From NCBI GenBank assembly GCA_026874595.1, contig CM049314.1, positions 4,750,229-4,814,228 of the forward strand: DNA of 64,000 nt, in the 5' to 3' direction. This stretch comes from Sipunculus nudus (lineage: Eukaryota; Annelida; Sipuncula; Golfingiida; Sipunculidae). Below are positions 1 to 13,800 of this stretch, in pieces. The stretch's first letter is position 1. The number at the start of each line of letters is the position of its first letter. The notes under the pieces were generated by a model. The model saw nothing but the letters and a program-made list of their open reading frames with translations, was not told the origin of the DNA and did not search any database. Made by a program: the position numbers and the translations under genes.

Positions 1-484
1 ATGTATAAACATGCAAAATTATAGGCAGATAAGTCAAACAACTGCCGAGATATGAGTGTTTTATCCCACAGCAGACAAACAGATGGACGCTGTGCAAAAT
101 GGTTGCAGGTGGCACCAGTTTTGTGTATGATAAAGAGCTATGTGAGATCTATACACCCGCAAAGTTTCAGAAGGATATAGCAAACCAGTCTTGAGATAAA
201 AGCCTGTGTGTCTGCAGCCTGAACGTAAATGTAGGTGGCACCACCTATGATAAAATTAAGAAAGATATCCAAGATGTTTACACATGCAAAACTTCAGGTG
301 GATAAGTCCATTCAATGCAGAGATATGAGTGATCTTATCCCAAGGCAGATGAATACATGGATGCTGTGCAAAAATAGTTGCTGGTGGTCCCACCATTTTT
401 AGTGTATGTTATAAAGCTATCCAAGGGCTACATTAATGCAAAAATTTTAGCCTGATTGGTCAAATGGTTCCGAAGATATGTGGG
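1..484 (+). repeat. Fragment of the ~280-bp tandem array of family E
   Basis: This stretch carries the same units as 29040-30350: gatctatacac, gatatgagtgat, the gacaaacagac block and GGTGGC(G/A)CCACC palindromes. It runs off the left edge and abuts the family F end. Confidence 0.7.
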
Positions 485-1770
485 ACTAGATACTGAGGAG
501 CCATAGTATCCCCAGACAATTAATCCCCCCCCCCCCCTTTGTGAATAGGCCCCCATCTTCAGCAGCATATACTGACACTTGGCAAGCAACTATGGTTTCT
601 TCCATCTATCAACTTAAGAAACAATATTTTTCACCAAATATGGGGGCCAATTTGTTGATTCTCTCTTGAGAAAAGAGCATTAATTTATTTTAAGGAAATA
701 GGTAGGTAGGGGGAGCCACCTGTCTGGTTTACGAGAAAATTTTTAAAGACAGGTAGATATGCCAAATTTAAGACCAATACCTTGAACCACTCCAGAGATA
801 TGGGCAATTTTCAGCCAAAACACATGTACAGATGGACACCATACCAAAACGATTTCAGATGGCACCACCAGTCTTGAGTACATGATAGAGGAGTCCAAGA
901 TCTATAGATATACACATTTTCAGGCCAATAAGGTGAATCACCTCTCAGAAAAGGGCATCAATTTATTCTACAAAAATGGGAAGGTAGGTGGCGCCACCTG
1001 TCTGGTTTACCAGAAAATTTTTCAAGATTGATGGACATGCCTAATTTCAGACCAATACCTTGAACCACTCCGGAGATATGAGCAATTTCCACCGAAACCA
1101 AAGGTACAGATGGACCCCACACAATTAAGATAGCAGATAGAGCCACCAGTCTTGAATAAAGCCCAATCTGTTCATTAGTTTCAGACTTACAATGCTCACA
1201 GTATACTGCCAAGTGGCAATGATGGGTAATTTAAAGGCCCAAAAACAAGAAAAGGACAGAAGGTGGTGCCACCTGTCTTCCACAGAAGACAAAGCTATCC
1301 AAGATCTTCAGTCAATTTGTTTTTTGGACCAATCCATGCATTCCTTATTGAGATATTTATGATTTTGTGTGATTTTTACCATATATGGCAATACTCAAGG
1401 TCAAGACCACCCTCATAGAAAATGTCATGACCACAATTTGCATGTTTATCATCCCATAACCCATGTCTATGTATATGCATAATATGAAAGAAATCTGCAC
1501 ATTATTTTTTACTTATAATGCTAACAGTACTGTTAAGTGGCAATGACTGGCGTAATGATGGATAAATGGCATAAAGACAAGAAAAGGATAACAGGTGGTG
1601 CCACCAGTTTCCAGTACATGACAACACTATCCAAGAACTTCCGTCAAGTTGATTTTGGATCAATCCATGCAAAATTTCTTGGTTTATTTAAGAATTTGTG
1701 TGATTTTCCCCTAAAATTGACTTATTCAAGATCAAGTTCACTCTCCTAGCAAAAGTCATAACCCAATCTT
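485..1770 (-). mobile_element. Family F repeat, first part, interrupted by element B
   Basis: It starts with a tatccccagac end and a C-run, then has modules with GGTGGCGCCACC or GGTGGTGCCACC. It is the reverse complement of 58529-60150. It resumes at 6821-6986 on the other side of element B, ending near a GGATAC terminus. No coding capacity is seen. Confidence 0.7.
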
Positions 1771-1993
1771 AATAAGGGACCCATGGGTCACGGCGCTCAG
1801 CTGTTATATATGATAAAAAATATGATTTTGGAAAGAGGCACATGCTTGTTTTGTGTGGTAATAAATATGTATGGTTTTGATAGTATCTTTGGAGACAGGG
1901 AAGAGGATTGATTTCATTTATTTTATTAACAAATGGAGTGCTATTGTCACACAGATTTTGACTTGGCCATATAACTTATAAGCAGCACATATA
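1771..1993 (+). mobile_element. Element B (left copy), 5' part
   Basis: It begins AATAAGGGACCCATGGGTCA and the CGGCGCTCAGCTG block, and matches 15874-16120. It is broken at 1994 by element A and resumes at 4421. Confidence 0.8.
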
Positions 1994-4420
1994 ACAAGTG
2001 ACCCATGGGTCATGACGCTCAGCTGCCAAGCATGACCTATGACATCATGGACTGAGATTCACAACTTCCAGTCAAATTTTGAAGAACCAATTTGCCAATT
2101 TGTTGAAAATTTTCTATGACAACAGAAATATATATCACCTAGGTCTGGTTAAATTGATGGTCTGAGGAAAATGCATGATTGTTAAGCTATCAGGAACTAT
2201 TCCAACAGCTTGCTTGAAACCTGTCAGTCTCAAAAGGAACACCACAAAGGGAAAATATAAGATCAAAATATATAGCAAAAATCAAGGAAATACATGTTAG
2301 AATTATTGAAAAACAGGTGCTTCTGTATGAATTTTTATTCAATACAAGCCAACTGTACTGCACTTTTATAAATGATGGTAATATTTATTCAGAATTATTT
2401 GACCCAATCCTTTACAAGATTACAAAAATATACATCCAACTTTATTCACTTTAACTGTTCTTGAGATAATATGATCAAAAGGAATTAAAAGATGGTTGCC
2501 TGGTGGCCATATTGGACTTCTGACAAGTCTGAAATCAGACAACAAATATTCTCTAAATCGGACCAAACATTAAAGAAAAATAACTGAAACTGCCCTGAAG
2601 AAAGAATTTCTAAGGTGGCTAACTGGCAGACATAATGGATTTCTGACAAGTATGACATTTGATATCCCACATTCTCCAATAAGAGACCAAACTTGGGGCA
2701 AATTATCCAGTAATAAATGCCCAAAATGATTCAAAAGGCATGTCCAGGCCCTCATATCAGATTTATAGATATGCAATTGTAAAAAGTGTAAGTCCAATAT
2801 TTTTTATTATCACTCTGCTTTTCAATGGGGTCAGCAGGGTAGGTAAACTGCCAAACCTGAAAGAAAAAGAAATGCAGAAAGCATGACTAAGAGTCTTGAA
2901 ATAAAACAAAAAGCCATCCTAAATCAAGGTAAACATCCACATATTATGAGAACAAACACTTGCTTTTATATGTGGTGATATATATTAAAATATTCAGATA
3001 TCTAGGAAACTAAGTTTATTGCTAGGATTCCATAAAATAAACTGCAAAATGTTCCCATCATCTTATAAATCAGTAGCTAAACCTTAATATTATACTCTCA
3101 TAGTCTTAATGCCTGGCTGAAGCATTCTGACAACAGTGTTTTTGTTATGAAGTAACGAGGTACTTATCACTGAGCCTTATCACTTAACAGGCTGATACAA
3201 AAGGGAGTCATATGTCACCAGTGTCACTCACAATTACAGCCACACAGGGAGATGTACCAGCTGGAGTGGGATGGTTATATATACAAGAAAAATAGAGATG
3301 GTCTATAAAATAAGTAATTGTGAACATCCCTGACCTATGACCTTGGCCTTTTGCCCATATATCAACTGGAACTTTCTAAATGATGGGTAACTACTGACCA
3401 CTTAAATCTGGTGTAATTACTTGGCAACCAATGGGTGAATAACTTTGACCTGCAACCTTTAACCTGCTGACCAGCTGACCCCAAAATCAATAAGTTATTT
3501 ATTCAAGCAAAAAGACCCATAAATATGAAGTTTGAGTCAAACTGAGTGATGCATAGATGTGGCATATGTGAAAGCCTGAAGGTTTGGGTTGAACAGTTAC
3601 ACTTGAAATATGCTCACAAGCATTTAGAACAATTAAATATTGTGACCTTGACCTTTGACTTTTTGACCTCAACATCAATAGGCTTCTTCCCTTATTGGTA
3701 GGTAAGCCATATATGACAGATGTAAGGTACAGATTGAAAAGTTTGCCTGAAAATGACTCCACGCAAGAAGTGGGTGCTGTGAACTTGACCTTTGACCTCA
3801 AAATCAACAGGTCTTTTCCCCTATTGGCAGAGAAGCGATATCAGTGCTGGAAGGTTTGAAATGAAAAGTCTAGCTTGAAATGTGTCCACTACCTTTTCAA
3901 AGAAGTGGATCCTGTGACCCTGACCTTTGACCTTGTGACCTCAAAATCTATAGGATTCTTCTCCAACTTAGTAGGTGAGCTATATGTGAAAGATCAAAGA
4001 ATTGGGATGAAAGGGTTGGCTTAAAATGCATCCACAGGCTTTTCAAAGAAGAGGCTCCTGTGACCTTGACCTTTGACCTTTTGACCTAAAAAAAATTATG
4101 GTTCTTCCCCTGTTGGTAGGTGAGCTGTATGTGAAAGATGGAAGGTTTGGGATGAAAATTTTGTCTCAAAGAGTTATTTCTGGGGGGTGCAAACACACCC
4201 CATAACTTCGAGAATATAGGTCGCAGTGACCTTATTTCAGGTTTGCAAGGAGATCTTTTTATAACCTCTAAGACTGCATAGGGTTCATGGCCCTAGCCCC
4301 TACGGTTAGGATTTGTGCCCTGCTAATGGACGGCCGGCCGGATGGCCGGACGGACAGACGGAAGGACGCCGGACAAAGACCCATCGCTATAGCCCAGCAT
4401 GACTGAAAGTCAGCTGAGCT
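1994..4420 (+). mobile_element. Element A: complete Helentron-like element nested in B
   Basis: The 5' end is ACAAGTGACCCATGGGTCAT then GACGCTCAGCTG. The 3' end is a (GGAC)n-like tract (4328-4375) and a hairpin at 4391-4420. The uninterrupted B copy at 16120 gives the empty site, so the ends are placed to within a base and no target duplication is present. Inside, about 140-bp modules (3490-4260) carry TGACCTTTGACCT. No Rep or helicase gene is seen, so it is non-autonomous. Confidence 0.8.
2831..2856 (-). other. Exon-like segment with strong splice acceptor inside repeat copy A
   Basis: A polypyrimidine tract and TTTCTTTCAG precede GTTTGGCAG. Read in the phase left by the TM7 exon it gives GLAVYLPC and a stop. 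In another frame it reads VWQFTYPADPIEKQSDNKK and stays open for about 34 codons. The same acceptor and segment occur in the inverted copy near 63158-63190, so it belongs to the repeat. It is probably not the true last receptor exon, because the expected TM7 end (typically F-x-N-A) is absent. Confidence 0.3.
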
Positions 4421-6820
4421 AATAAAAGAGTGTAACTATTTATTAAAATTTAATAACAAATATTGTGCCAATATAATTTTTATTTAAAAAAATAATACGA
4501 AAATCATATGATTTTTTAAAATAAAATTTAACTGAAATGATTATTGAAATAATATTGTAGAATATATTCATGAATGCATTCATGAATACATTTTGAAAGT
4601 ATCTGCACTGGTATTCAAATACTTTCATTTTTACCTGAATTCCCATTCTTATGCAATAAAATGTTTTAATGCAGTACATATTCATATTCGTATTCAAATA
4701 CTTTTGCAAAGCATTCGCACCATGTCTAGTATTTATTCAATTTTAGCCAAACAAAGATGTTGAGAATCCAGAATATACAAAATTCACAAATTTAAATAAT
4801 GATCATAAGTACCTGGTTTTATGGCTTTTATTCATATTATAAAAAATAAATGTAATATATTCACTTTGGACTACTTTCACATCAATCTACACACTAGACA
4901 CAGTAGGAATCTAGATTAATATTATCAACTGCATCTTTGTCTATCATTAATTTCCTTCATATGATCCCTAATGATTAGTAATGAATAATATGATTTATTT
5001 TTTTATCATTAAAATTTCACTGAAAAATACCATAGGTGACTGCATGGTGTTATTTGGAATAACATTGACATTCTATCCATCCACACAGGATTCTTACATC
5101 ATCAGTAACTGCAAGTTAATTTTCTGTTACTCATCAACTAACAAATTCCTTTTCTATTAATTTTTCTTTAATTTGTTATAAAAAAAACAATACAAAATTA
5201 TTAATTTATTGTTTATTGTTATGTTGTTTTTCAAAACAACTACTAGATGAGTTGGGTTGGACACCTGGATCAACTGTGGCTGGGCATTAGCTGCCTGGCT
5301 GCCCCAGTATATGCTTCGCTCAAGCATGCATAATCTGATGAAAGGTCAACAAGGTCAACATACAGGTGACTGAAGAGGGGCTGGATTAAGCCCTGGTCTG
5401 ACATGGTCTCATAAAAACATTAATAAAAGCTACAATATTTGGCCAATTTCTTTCAGCTTTCTAAACTACAAAGATGAAATCCTTATGTGTGCATGATATG
5501 AAAATTATATCAACGTGCTCTCAGGAAACAAACGTGCCATGGTCAAAATTGGACAAAATTTAAGGTACTAATTTTATATTTATACTAATAACTTATAAAA
5601 TTTGAAAAATTCAGAACTAATTTTTGGTATTCAATTGAATCTTGATTAAATAATGTTACATCCCTGACAAAAAAAATCTCTAGCTTTAGCAATCCTCTTG
5701 TTAAGGGAGTAAATATATTTCTTGATCTTTTAAAAAGTGCTTTATGTTTGGGCCCATAACTTAAAACTACACAATACTGACATCATTCTGGCATGTGCAT
5801 AGCGAATGTATAGAAAAATATGTATATTATATATGATCAAAGTCAGATCAGTGGTTTTGATATTAGGCAGTCTTACAGTGTAACAATGGGTTTTTAATTG
5901 AAAAATGAAGTTTTTCATTAATATTTCGAAGGAATTAAGTCCTAGTGATCAAATTCTTGGCATGGTAGGGGATTTTGGAGACATCTAACTGTATGCTAAA
6001 TTTAAGAAACTTAGAGCTGAAGTTGGGGAGCTGAGCTGAGCTGCATAACACTAGCTTGATGTAAACTTGATGTGACATGGTGCTTGAAAACTTGAATAAA
6101 AAACTACAGTTTTTGATCAACTGGTTTCAAATTTTTGGTGTTAACAGACAAAATGCTAACAAAACATGCTGTGAAAATTAAATCCACAGTACTTACAGGA
6201 AAAAAAGTGCCATGGTCAAACTTGGGCAAAATTTAAGGTACCAATTTTATATTTTTGCCAATATTTAAAAAAAATTAAAAGATTTTGATCTAATTTTTGG
6301 TATACAATTCAATTTTGATCAATTAAAGTTGTATTACTGAAAAAAAGTCCCTACCTTTAACTCTTTTGGTCTTAAGTGACCAAATATCTTTCCTGATTTT
6401 TTTTACAAAGTCCAATATGTTTGGGCCCATAACTTTTTTAAATTAAATAATACTGACTTTTTTCTGGCATGTACATAGACACTATATAGAGGAATATTTA
6501 TGGTAAATATGAAGAAAAACAGATGAGTGGTTTTGATATAAGGCAGTCCTAAAGTGTGAAAATAGATTTCTAATAAAAATTGAGGTTTTTCCTTAATATC
6601 TCAAAGGAACGAAGTCCTATTGACCCAATTTTCGGCATGGTAGGAGATTTTTGGGACATCTAACTGTATGTCATATTTCAGATTCGTAGGTCCAATGGTG
6701 TCAAAACATGCCAGTCCTACGGACGGACATCCGGAAAGACGGACGGACAGACAGACAGACGGACGGACGACGGACAATGGACCATGACTATAGCTCAGAT
6801 GACTTATAGTTAGCCGAGCT
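4421..6820 (+). mobile_element. Element B (left copy), 3' part
   Basis: It continues B after the insertion and is colinear with 16121-18492. It ends with a GGAC-rich tract (6720-6775) and a hairpin at about 6792-6820 (AGCTCAGATGACT / AGTTAGCCGAGCT). No gene is seen. Confidence 0.8.
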
Positions 6821-7544
6821 AAAAAATGCTTCCTCCTCTCACCCATATCTATGCACATGTCAAGTTTGGTAAAGATTAGTTAAATATTTTTGGAGTTATC
6901 ACGCCCACTCAAAATCTCTGCTGCAGCAACAGAGGGGTGGCGCGACTGTGCTTAAACCAAAGTATCCCGACTTTGCCTGGGGATACAATAATGTGTCAAA
7001 ACAGATGCAGTGATGGATACACTGGAGAGAGGAAAGGCCAGAGGTCAACGCAAAATATTTTGGCACCAGTTCACATGTGACTTGATAATGGTGTAAAGTT
7101 TTGGAAAAATCTGTCCAGTGGTCTCAGAGTTATATTCTGCAACTAACACGGTGGCAGCAGAACCTGGTCAAAACATAGTATCCGAAAAACTTTGTTTTGG
7201 TGGATACAAATAATTTCTAGCAGGAACACAGTAAATATGTGTAGAAGTAGTTATGCCAAATATGAACAAACAACTACAGTTGGTTTCATGTTATGCAGTC
7301 TTGAAGTGTAACAACAGGTTAATAATGGAAAATGGAGGTTTTCTAAATATTAATTGCAGTGACTCATTTTTCAGTTTTGTAAGAGAACTTAGGGACATCT
7401 GACTGTATGTAGAAATTCAGATTTGGAGATCCAACAGTTTAAAAAAATGCCTTGTTGATGAACATCCGGCCTTCTGGACAGCTGGATGGATGATGGACAA
7501 AGGACCATTGCTATAGCTCAGAAGGCTTAAAAGTCATCTGAGCT
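6821..7544 (+). repeat. Family F remainder and a decayed hairpin-ended fragment
   Basis: 6821-6986 completes the F copy begun at 485. At about 7178-7207 there is a TATCC...GGATAC hairpin. At 7515-7544 there is a diverged AGCTCAG...CTGAGCT hairpin, the 3' end of another fragment. No coding is seen. Confidence 0.6.
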
Positions 7545-7737
7545 TGAAATCATATTTCTGATTCAACAATTTTTTACCATCATTATATCCTTAAAATTTA
7601 TGACATTATATGCTTTGAATGTGACTGCCTTATTTGACCTAAAGCAGAAGCTGTGGAGGTATTCCTTGCAAAAACCATATGACTTTGTTAAATAAATATA
7701 CAATTTTTCATCTTTGTAATGTATATACTATGTTTAC

Positions 7738-7814
7738 CTTGCAAGGGAGCAGAAAGAGCATGTAACAACATCAGGGCAAACACTGGGTGGTCTGGATTAA
7801 TGGCATTCTGGATC
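7738..7814 (-). CDS. GPCR exon: third extracellular loop and TM7
   Basis: Seventy-seven nt. It completes Arg217, then IQNAINPDHP and the helix VFALMLLHALSAPLQ, ending with the first base of a Gly codon. Acceptor ATTTCAG, donor GTAAAC. The protein must continue in another exon that I cannot identify. Confidence 0.85.
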
Positions 7815-10800
7815 CTGAAATACAGATTAAAAATATAATTCATTATCAATAGAACATGCCCCTGGATCATTTAACATCAAAAGCGTCTTGGTATTCTCTG
7901 CCATGATACAGTACTGTTATTCTGCTTCATCTGCCTGATACATAAGAAAAGATAAAACTGCACACAATACATTCATATGTTTACATCTGTTGGAATATCT
8001 ATAAACCCAACTATTCAATGAGTATTAGTGATCCAAAAACAGAGTTACATTTCTCAGAGATTCATCTGTACCATTTGTCGGAATACATCTTTTCTTATTC
8101 TCTTCTTTCAACTCTTATATAACTGAACTTTCTACCAATGTCACTTCTAATATTTGTAGCTTTTATTTCTAGTTAATTTGATATTTGTTATTTTTATCTT
8201 TAGCTTTTTTATATTTGTTAGTTTAAACTTTTCCTGTTTTGTCTCTTCTGATATATGTCCTTTCTACCAATGGCACTTCTAATATTTGTAACTTTTATCA
8301 TTATTTCCTCTTTTGTTTTAAATTTTTTCTTTTGATAATTGTTAGTTTAACATTAATCTCTTCTTGTATTTTTTTTTATTTCATATTTCTACTATTTTGT
8401 TATTTTTACTTTTCATGTGTTTGTTATTTTTTACCTGTTGATCAGAGGGAAGATAGACACTGCCAAGAAAACGAAGGGGTAACCCCTCAAAGGCTTCACA
8501 TGTTCCTTCATCAGCTCCTAAAATTAATGGAAAAGTTCAATTATTGTCTAAAAACCTCAATTAGTATTCTATATTGGACTATCACATTTCACAATAACTA
8601 ACATTCATAACAAAGTTATGTTATTCTCTATTCAGTTCTGTTATGGATAAACACCCACACCATAGTAACAGTGGTGTAACAAAAAACAATGTTATAACTC
8701 TTCAAACTTTCAACAAGTCTATTAATAAAAAGTAAAACAAGTACAAAAATAAAGGAACAAGCAGTAAAATGTTTTCCACTGCCACTTGCTTATAAACAGT
8801 CAGTTCTACCTGGTGTTTGCTCTCTGACTCAACACTCTACTTTCCTCATATATAAAACATTAATCAAACAGCTCTTATCAAATTAATCACACAATCACAC
8901 TTTCAAATTAATGAATCTCAGAATACATCTCATATTTGCTGCTGGTTGTTTGAAAACCTCAACAGATCTATTACATATCTAACCTTGTTCCTCTCAACAT
9001 CTGGGTCATACAGTCCTTCCCATGTTTTTGCCTAAAATGAAAAATTGTGATTATGATGTGAATGCCTGAATTGTGCAATATTTCAAAGCCTTTTTTCTAG
9101 TAGTTCCAATGTTGTAAAATAACATTATTATCATACACAGATTTCCTTGGAGCACACATTTAGAAAACCTGAGTGGGTTGTGCAGGCACCAGGTCACTGG
9201 ATTCGAACATCTTAATTTCATTGTATTTGATCAAATAAAAGTGACGGAGCAGGAATATCTAATGGGACCTTCAGGATTTTCAGGAAATGAACATCATTTT
9301 TATGTGATATTCCTGTTACAAGAATGCACTAGTCACAATGTTTTGTGAAAAATGATCTGACAACTATAACTATTTCAGCAATTAAAAATTCAAGAATAAA
9401 AGAAGCTCTTTATATACAGAAAATAAATCTTCAGACATTTATAAACTTACTGAAACATAAGATTAAATGACAAAATACACTGATAAATATGCATTCATAC
9501 AGAAATGAAGGAATCCAAATATATCATCATTTTGATACTTCCTTATGATGAAGTCATGACCCTTGTACATACACATCTTGTAAAAATGGGCACAGCAGAG
9601 CTTCTTGTGTCATCAAACAAGATCAGAGTCTGCCCTAACATATACTCTAAGCATTCATTGTCTTACTAGAAACTGCTACAGTCTGTTTCATCCCCTAATG
9701 TCCACCTGTTTTTTGCTATGAAAATTTTTATATGTTACATTACTAGGGAAACAAATATAGTGTAGAGGATAAAAGGACCTAATTTTCAACACGTTGAATA
9801 AATACCTACCTAAGTCCTTATTTAAGAACCAGAATTATTTGAAAATATGAGAAATCAGTCTACATTTTACAACTTTCAGACCCACTTATGGTAGTCAAGG
9901 TCATTGGTCACATGCAAAAACAGTCTCAGTTGACAGCTGCTGTTTGGATGATGTCATGTAAACACCCTAAAGAATATAACCAGCTAAAACAAAGATGGCT
10001 ACTCATAAAGGGACAAATCATATCTGCCAGATCACTGTGAAAAGACTAATAAGTTGTGAAACATATACTGGGGATTTACTGTAAAATTCTTAATTGCCAT
10101 ATTAGGTTTTCACTTCCATATGTAATTTATTAGGTAATTATTGAAAAATTATAAAATTTTAAGAAAATTTTCACCAAAAAACAGGTGGACAGAAGGTGGT
10201 GAAATGGACTATATCATCCTAAGGATTTTGTCAACAAATACTGTGATGACTTTTTGTTCATGCTGGTTTCAAATTCATGAAAAATAAGCCACAGAGGAAT
10301 TATCATGAAAATATAACTGTCATGAATAAGAGGTGACATTGTGCAGGTCACATTATTTTGATGCTTAATATAAATAATAAAAGATCTTGTAAGCTCACGG
10401 ATTGTTATTATAAATGACATCAGATCTATCAAATATCTGCCATTAATTAACAACTGCAACTTATCTGAGGTTCCCTGCCAAGGATCCCTGTAAAATTTAT
10501 AAGATTTTGTATAGATATTATTTCAGAATTAAATTTATTTTATAATGGGGTTCCTTTGCGTAGGATTTTAATATGGTGAGTTCACGAAATTTTGACCCTC
10601 GCAAAACAGTCAAAATGTGAAATCACAAAATTTTAACCCAGCGAATATGGAACCAACCAAAGTATTAATTTTCCAGTGTATTTATGTTAATATTTATAGA
10701 AAGCAAAAAATTCTTGCCAGAATGATAATTTTTAAATCTCTCAAAAGGAAACTAGTGAAGTTTAATTAGAATGACCCACCTTCCTGTTCACTGTGAAGAT

Positions 10801-13800
10801 GATGTAGATGTAGACAGAAAAAAGTGCAAAGATGATGATGAATAACGGAGCATACCAGCTGCAACAGAAAAATATACACTATCAGTGCACCATCATCATA
10901 ATATCAAAACTTGCCATTGCAAGTTGAAATCTATCAACAGCCATGTGCATATGAAACAAAATGGTTATATTACCTCTAGCTATCATAATTCTACTTATCA
11001 GATAACTGTAAATTCATATGAACCTACCAGTGTCTGAAGGACTTTATTTCTCTCATACAATTTATAAGTACCATTATATATTAAATTAGGAGAAAAAGGA
11101 GAAACTTGTGCAATTCTAATATTTATCCAATTGAACATAGAAGTCAGCATACTTACTATTTTAATTATACACACACACACACATCTATGACAAAGCTAAA
11201 ACTATTTTAAAAAATTCAGAATACCATAAGCTACTGGTCTAAAAATTAATGTTTAAACAGGAAAACAATCTTACATTCCAAACCTCCATCTCCAGTCTCC
11301 CTTGATCCAGCTGAAAAACAATCAATAATCGGTTTAGAGACCAACTTACAAACCACCAACCCAAAAGCACCCAACAGCACCTGCTTATAAACAGATCAAT
11401 CTTGTACATAGAACTGATTATACAATCACACTGCATGGAACATAGGTATTTGGGACACCTCATAAAGCTGACCTAAATATTGAGGTAGCATGGGAGATTT
11501 CAATATGGCGACCTAACTCATATATCAAGCCTGCCAGTTGGTTAATCACCGTGGTGGACACTAGATTATCAACAAGGGACCCATGGGTCACTGTGCTCAG
11601 CTGAAGTTGACCTTGAAGGTGAAAACTAAAATAATATCAAATGGAGATAGTCTTAGAGGAAAAGATAATATAGGCTATGGCTGCTTGACATGACTGATTT
11701 GTATTGATGAGTAAGAAATTGTTGCAAATAATATTTTGTGACCAAACAATGCATTTCCTAATGTTGAATTTGAAGCATTGTAAACATAAGATGTATATTA
11801 TTACCATGATCATTGGTTGGCTTTTTGATAAATTGACAGTTCAGTAGTTAACACATTTGTTCAACTGGATCTATTTTTATAATGTATATATTATTAAATA
11901 TATGTATTTTTTTATTTTATAAAATGTATACAGTTGAAATATTACTAATGCCCCTAGTCCACAGATGAAAGGACTTGGTGGTGGTAGTGGTTGGGGGGGG
12001 GGGGGGGGAGGGGCGGTGGAATGATGGGAGTTACATGGATGGTGGGATTAACTACACTTCTGCATATACATACAGGGCAAACAAAGCCCGATCTCCAATT
12101 CTGCTAAGGCAGGAAAATAATGAAAAAATGTCGCTATCAGATCATTTATTATCAAATCAATTTTATTTTTATTTTAAGTTTATATTTCTATAAATTTCCA
12201 ATATAACATATTTATCTGAATATAAATATTGATTCATAATTCTAAATTGCATCATCATAAATCTCAATCTTGTCAGATATATACCACATCACGCATTCAA
12301 ATGAATATCTATTTTTTACCACAAAAATATATCTTTTCAATTGGCAAAAGAATAAATATCTAAAAATATACTTGATTCAGATTTCACAAACGTGTCTACT
12401 TATCCATAATTTGCTTAATATTTTATAAATTTATGCATACTGATGGGTTTAGTTATATTTTAATTTGTTAAATTCATTTGAAAGAAAATTGGTTTCTTTA
12501 AAAATGCTACATTAACACAACATGGCATCTTCTGGATTACTCCTTGAAATTCTTTTCATGAGAAGTTTTGTATATTGAAGTGGAAACACCATTACAGTTT
12601 AGGAACCACGGTGCAAACAATATCAATTACTGCATAAAACTTGATAAGTAGGGCTGGCTGGGGAGGAAGGGGGGCTATGAGAATAACACATTTGTCACAG
12701 CAGGGGATCTCCCTCAGTGACTGTTACAAATCAGGAACCCTGGCATAGCTGACTTCTGGTGACCAGGAGTGGGCTGCCTGCATCTGGACAAAAGTGACTA
12801 TAATAGAGCCTTAAGAAAAAATTCAATAACTGGACAAATTTTCAAGCTTTTATATTCAATTTTCAGATTTAAATAATTAAATACTTTTTTTTACATACTG
12901 TGAAAATTAAATTAACACTACCCACATGAAAAAAATGAGCCATCTACAAAGTTGGGCAAAATGTAAGGACTGATTTAATTTTTATGTTAATAACTAAACA
13001 AAATTTACAAAAATCCATATCTAAATTTGGTTATAAAATTGAATCTTAATAAAAATAAGTTATATAATTGGAATAAAAGTCTATAGCTTCAAAATTGTTC
13101 ATGTTAAGTGAGTAAATATATTTCCTGATTTTTTTACTAAGTCCATTATGTTTGGGCCAATAACTTTTAGAAATTATTCTCAAAAGACTTGTATTTAGGA
13201 AATATATATGAGAAAACTTCTGGTAAATATTAAGAAAACAGATGACTGGTTTTGATATTAGGCAGTCCTAAAGTGTGACAATAGGTTTTTAATGGAAATT
13301 TGAGGTTTTCGTCTTAATTCCTAGAAGGAACAAAGTCGCAGTGACCCAGTTTTGGGTTTGGACGGAGATCTTAGGGACATCTTACAGTATGCTGAATTTT
13401 GGATTCGTAGTCTAACGGTTTCAAAATGTGCCAGTCTAACGGATGGACGGACAGACGGACGGACGGACAATGGAACACAACTACAGCTCAGATGACTTAT
13501 AGTCAGCTGACCTAAAAACAGTTTGAGCTTGAATTACTGAACAGAATGCCTTTATTATGTATAGAAAAACGAGGCTCTGATATATACAAAATTCCATTAC
13601 GCTGCCCCAGTCCACCTGATTTTTCATAACAATTTTTATACAATGCAGTCTCAAAGGGTCCAAGGGTTTCATAACATGCAAGTTTAATGGACGGACATAC
13701 AGATGGACAGACAGGCGATGGACAAAGGATCATCGCTATAGCTCAGCTGAACTAATAATTCAGCTATGGGATGGAAAGAATTAAAAGTTCTAGACATAGA

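Noticed and set aside
4328-4375. (GGAC)n tracts as stand-alone microsatellites
   Set aside because: They always sit directly before the hairpin end of an element, so they are part of its 3' terminus.
8239-8601. 120-residue plus-strand open frame rich in Phe/Tyr/Leu
   Set aside because: It lies opposite the TM6 exon and runs through a T-rich tract. It has no motif and is a shadow plus low complexity.
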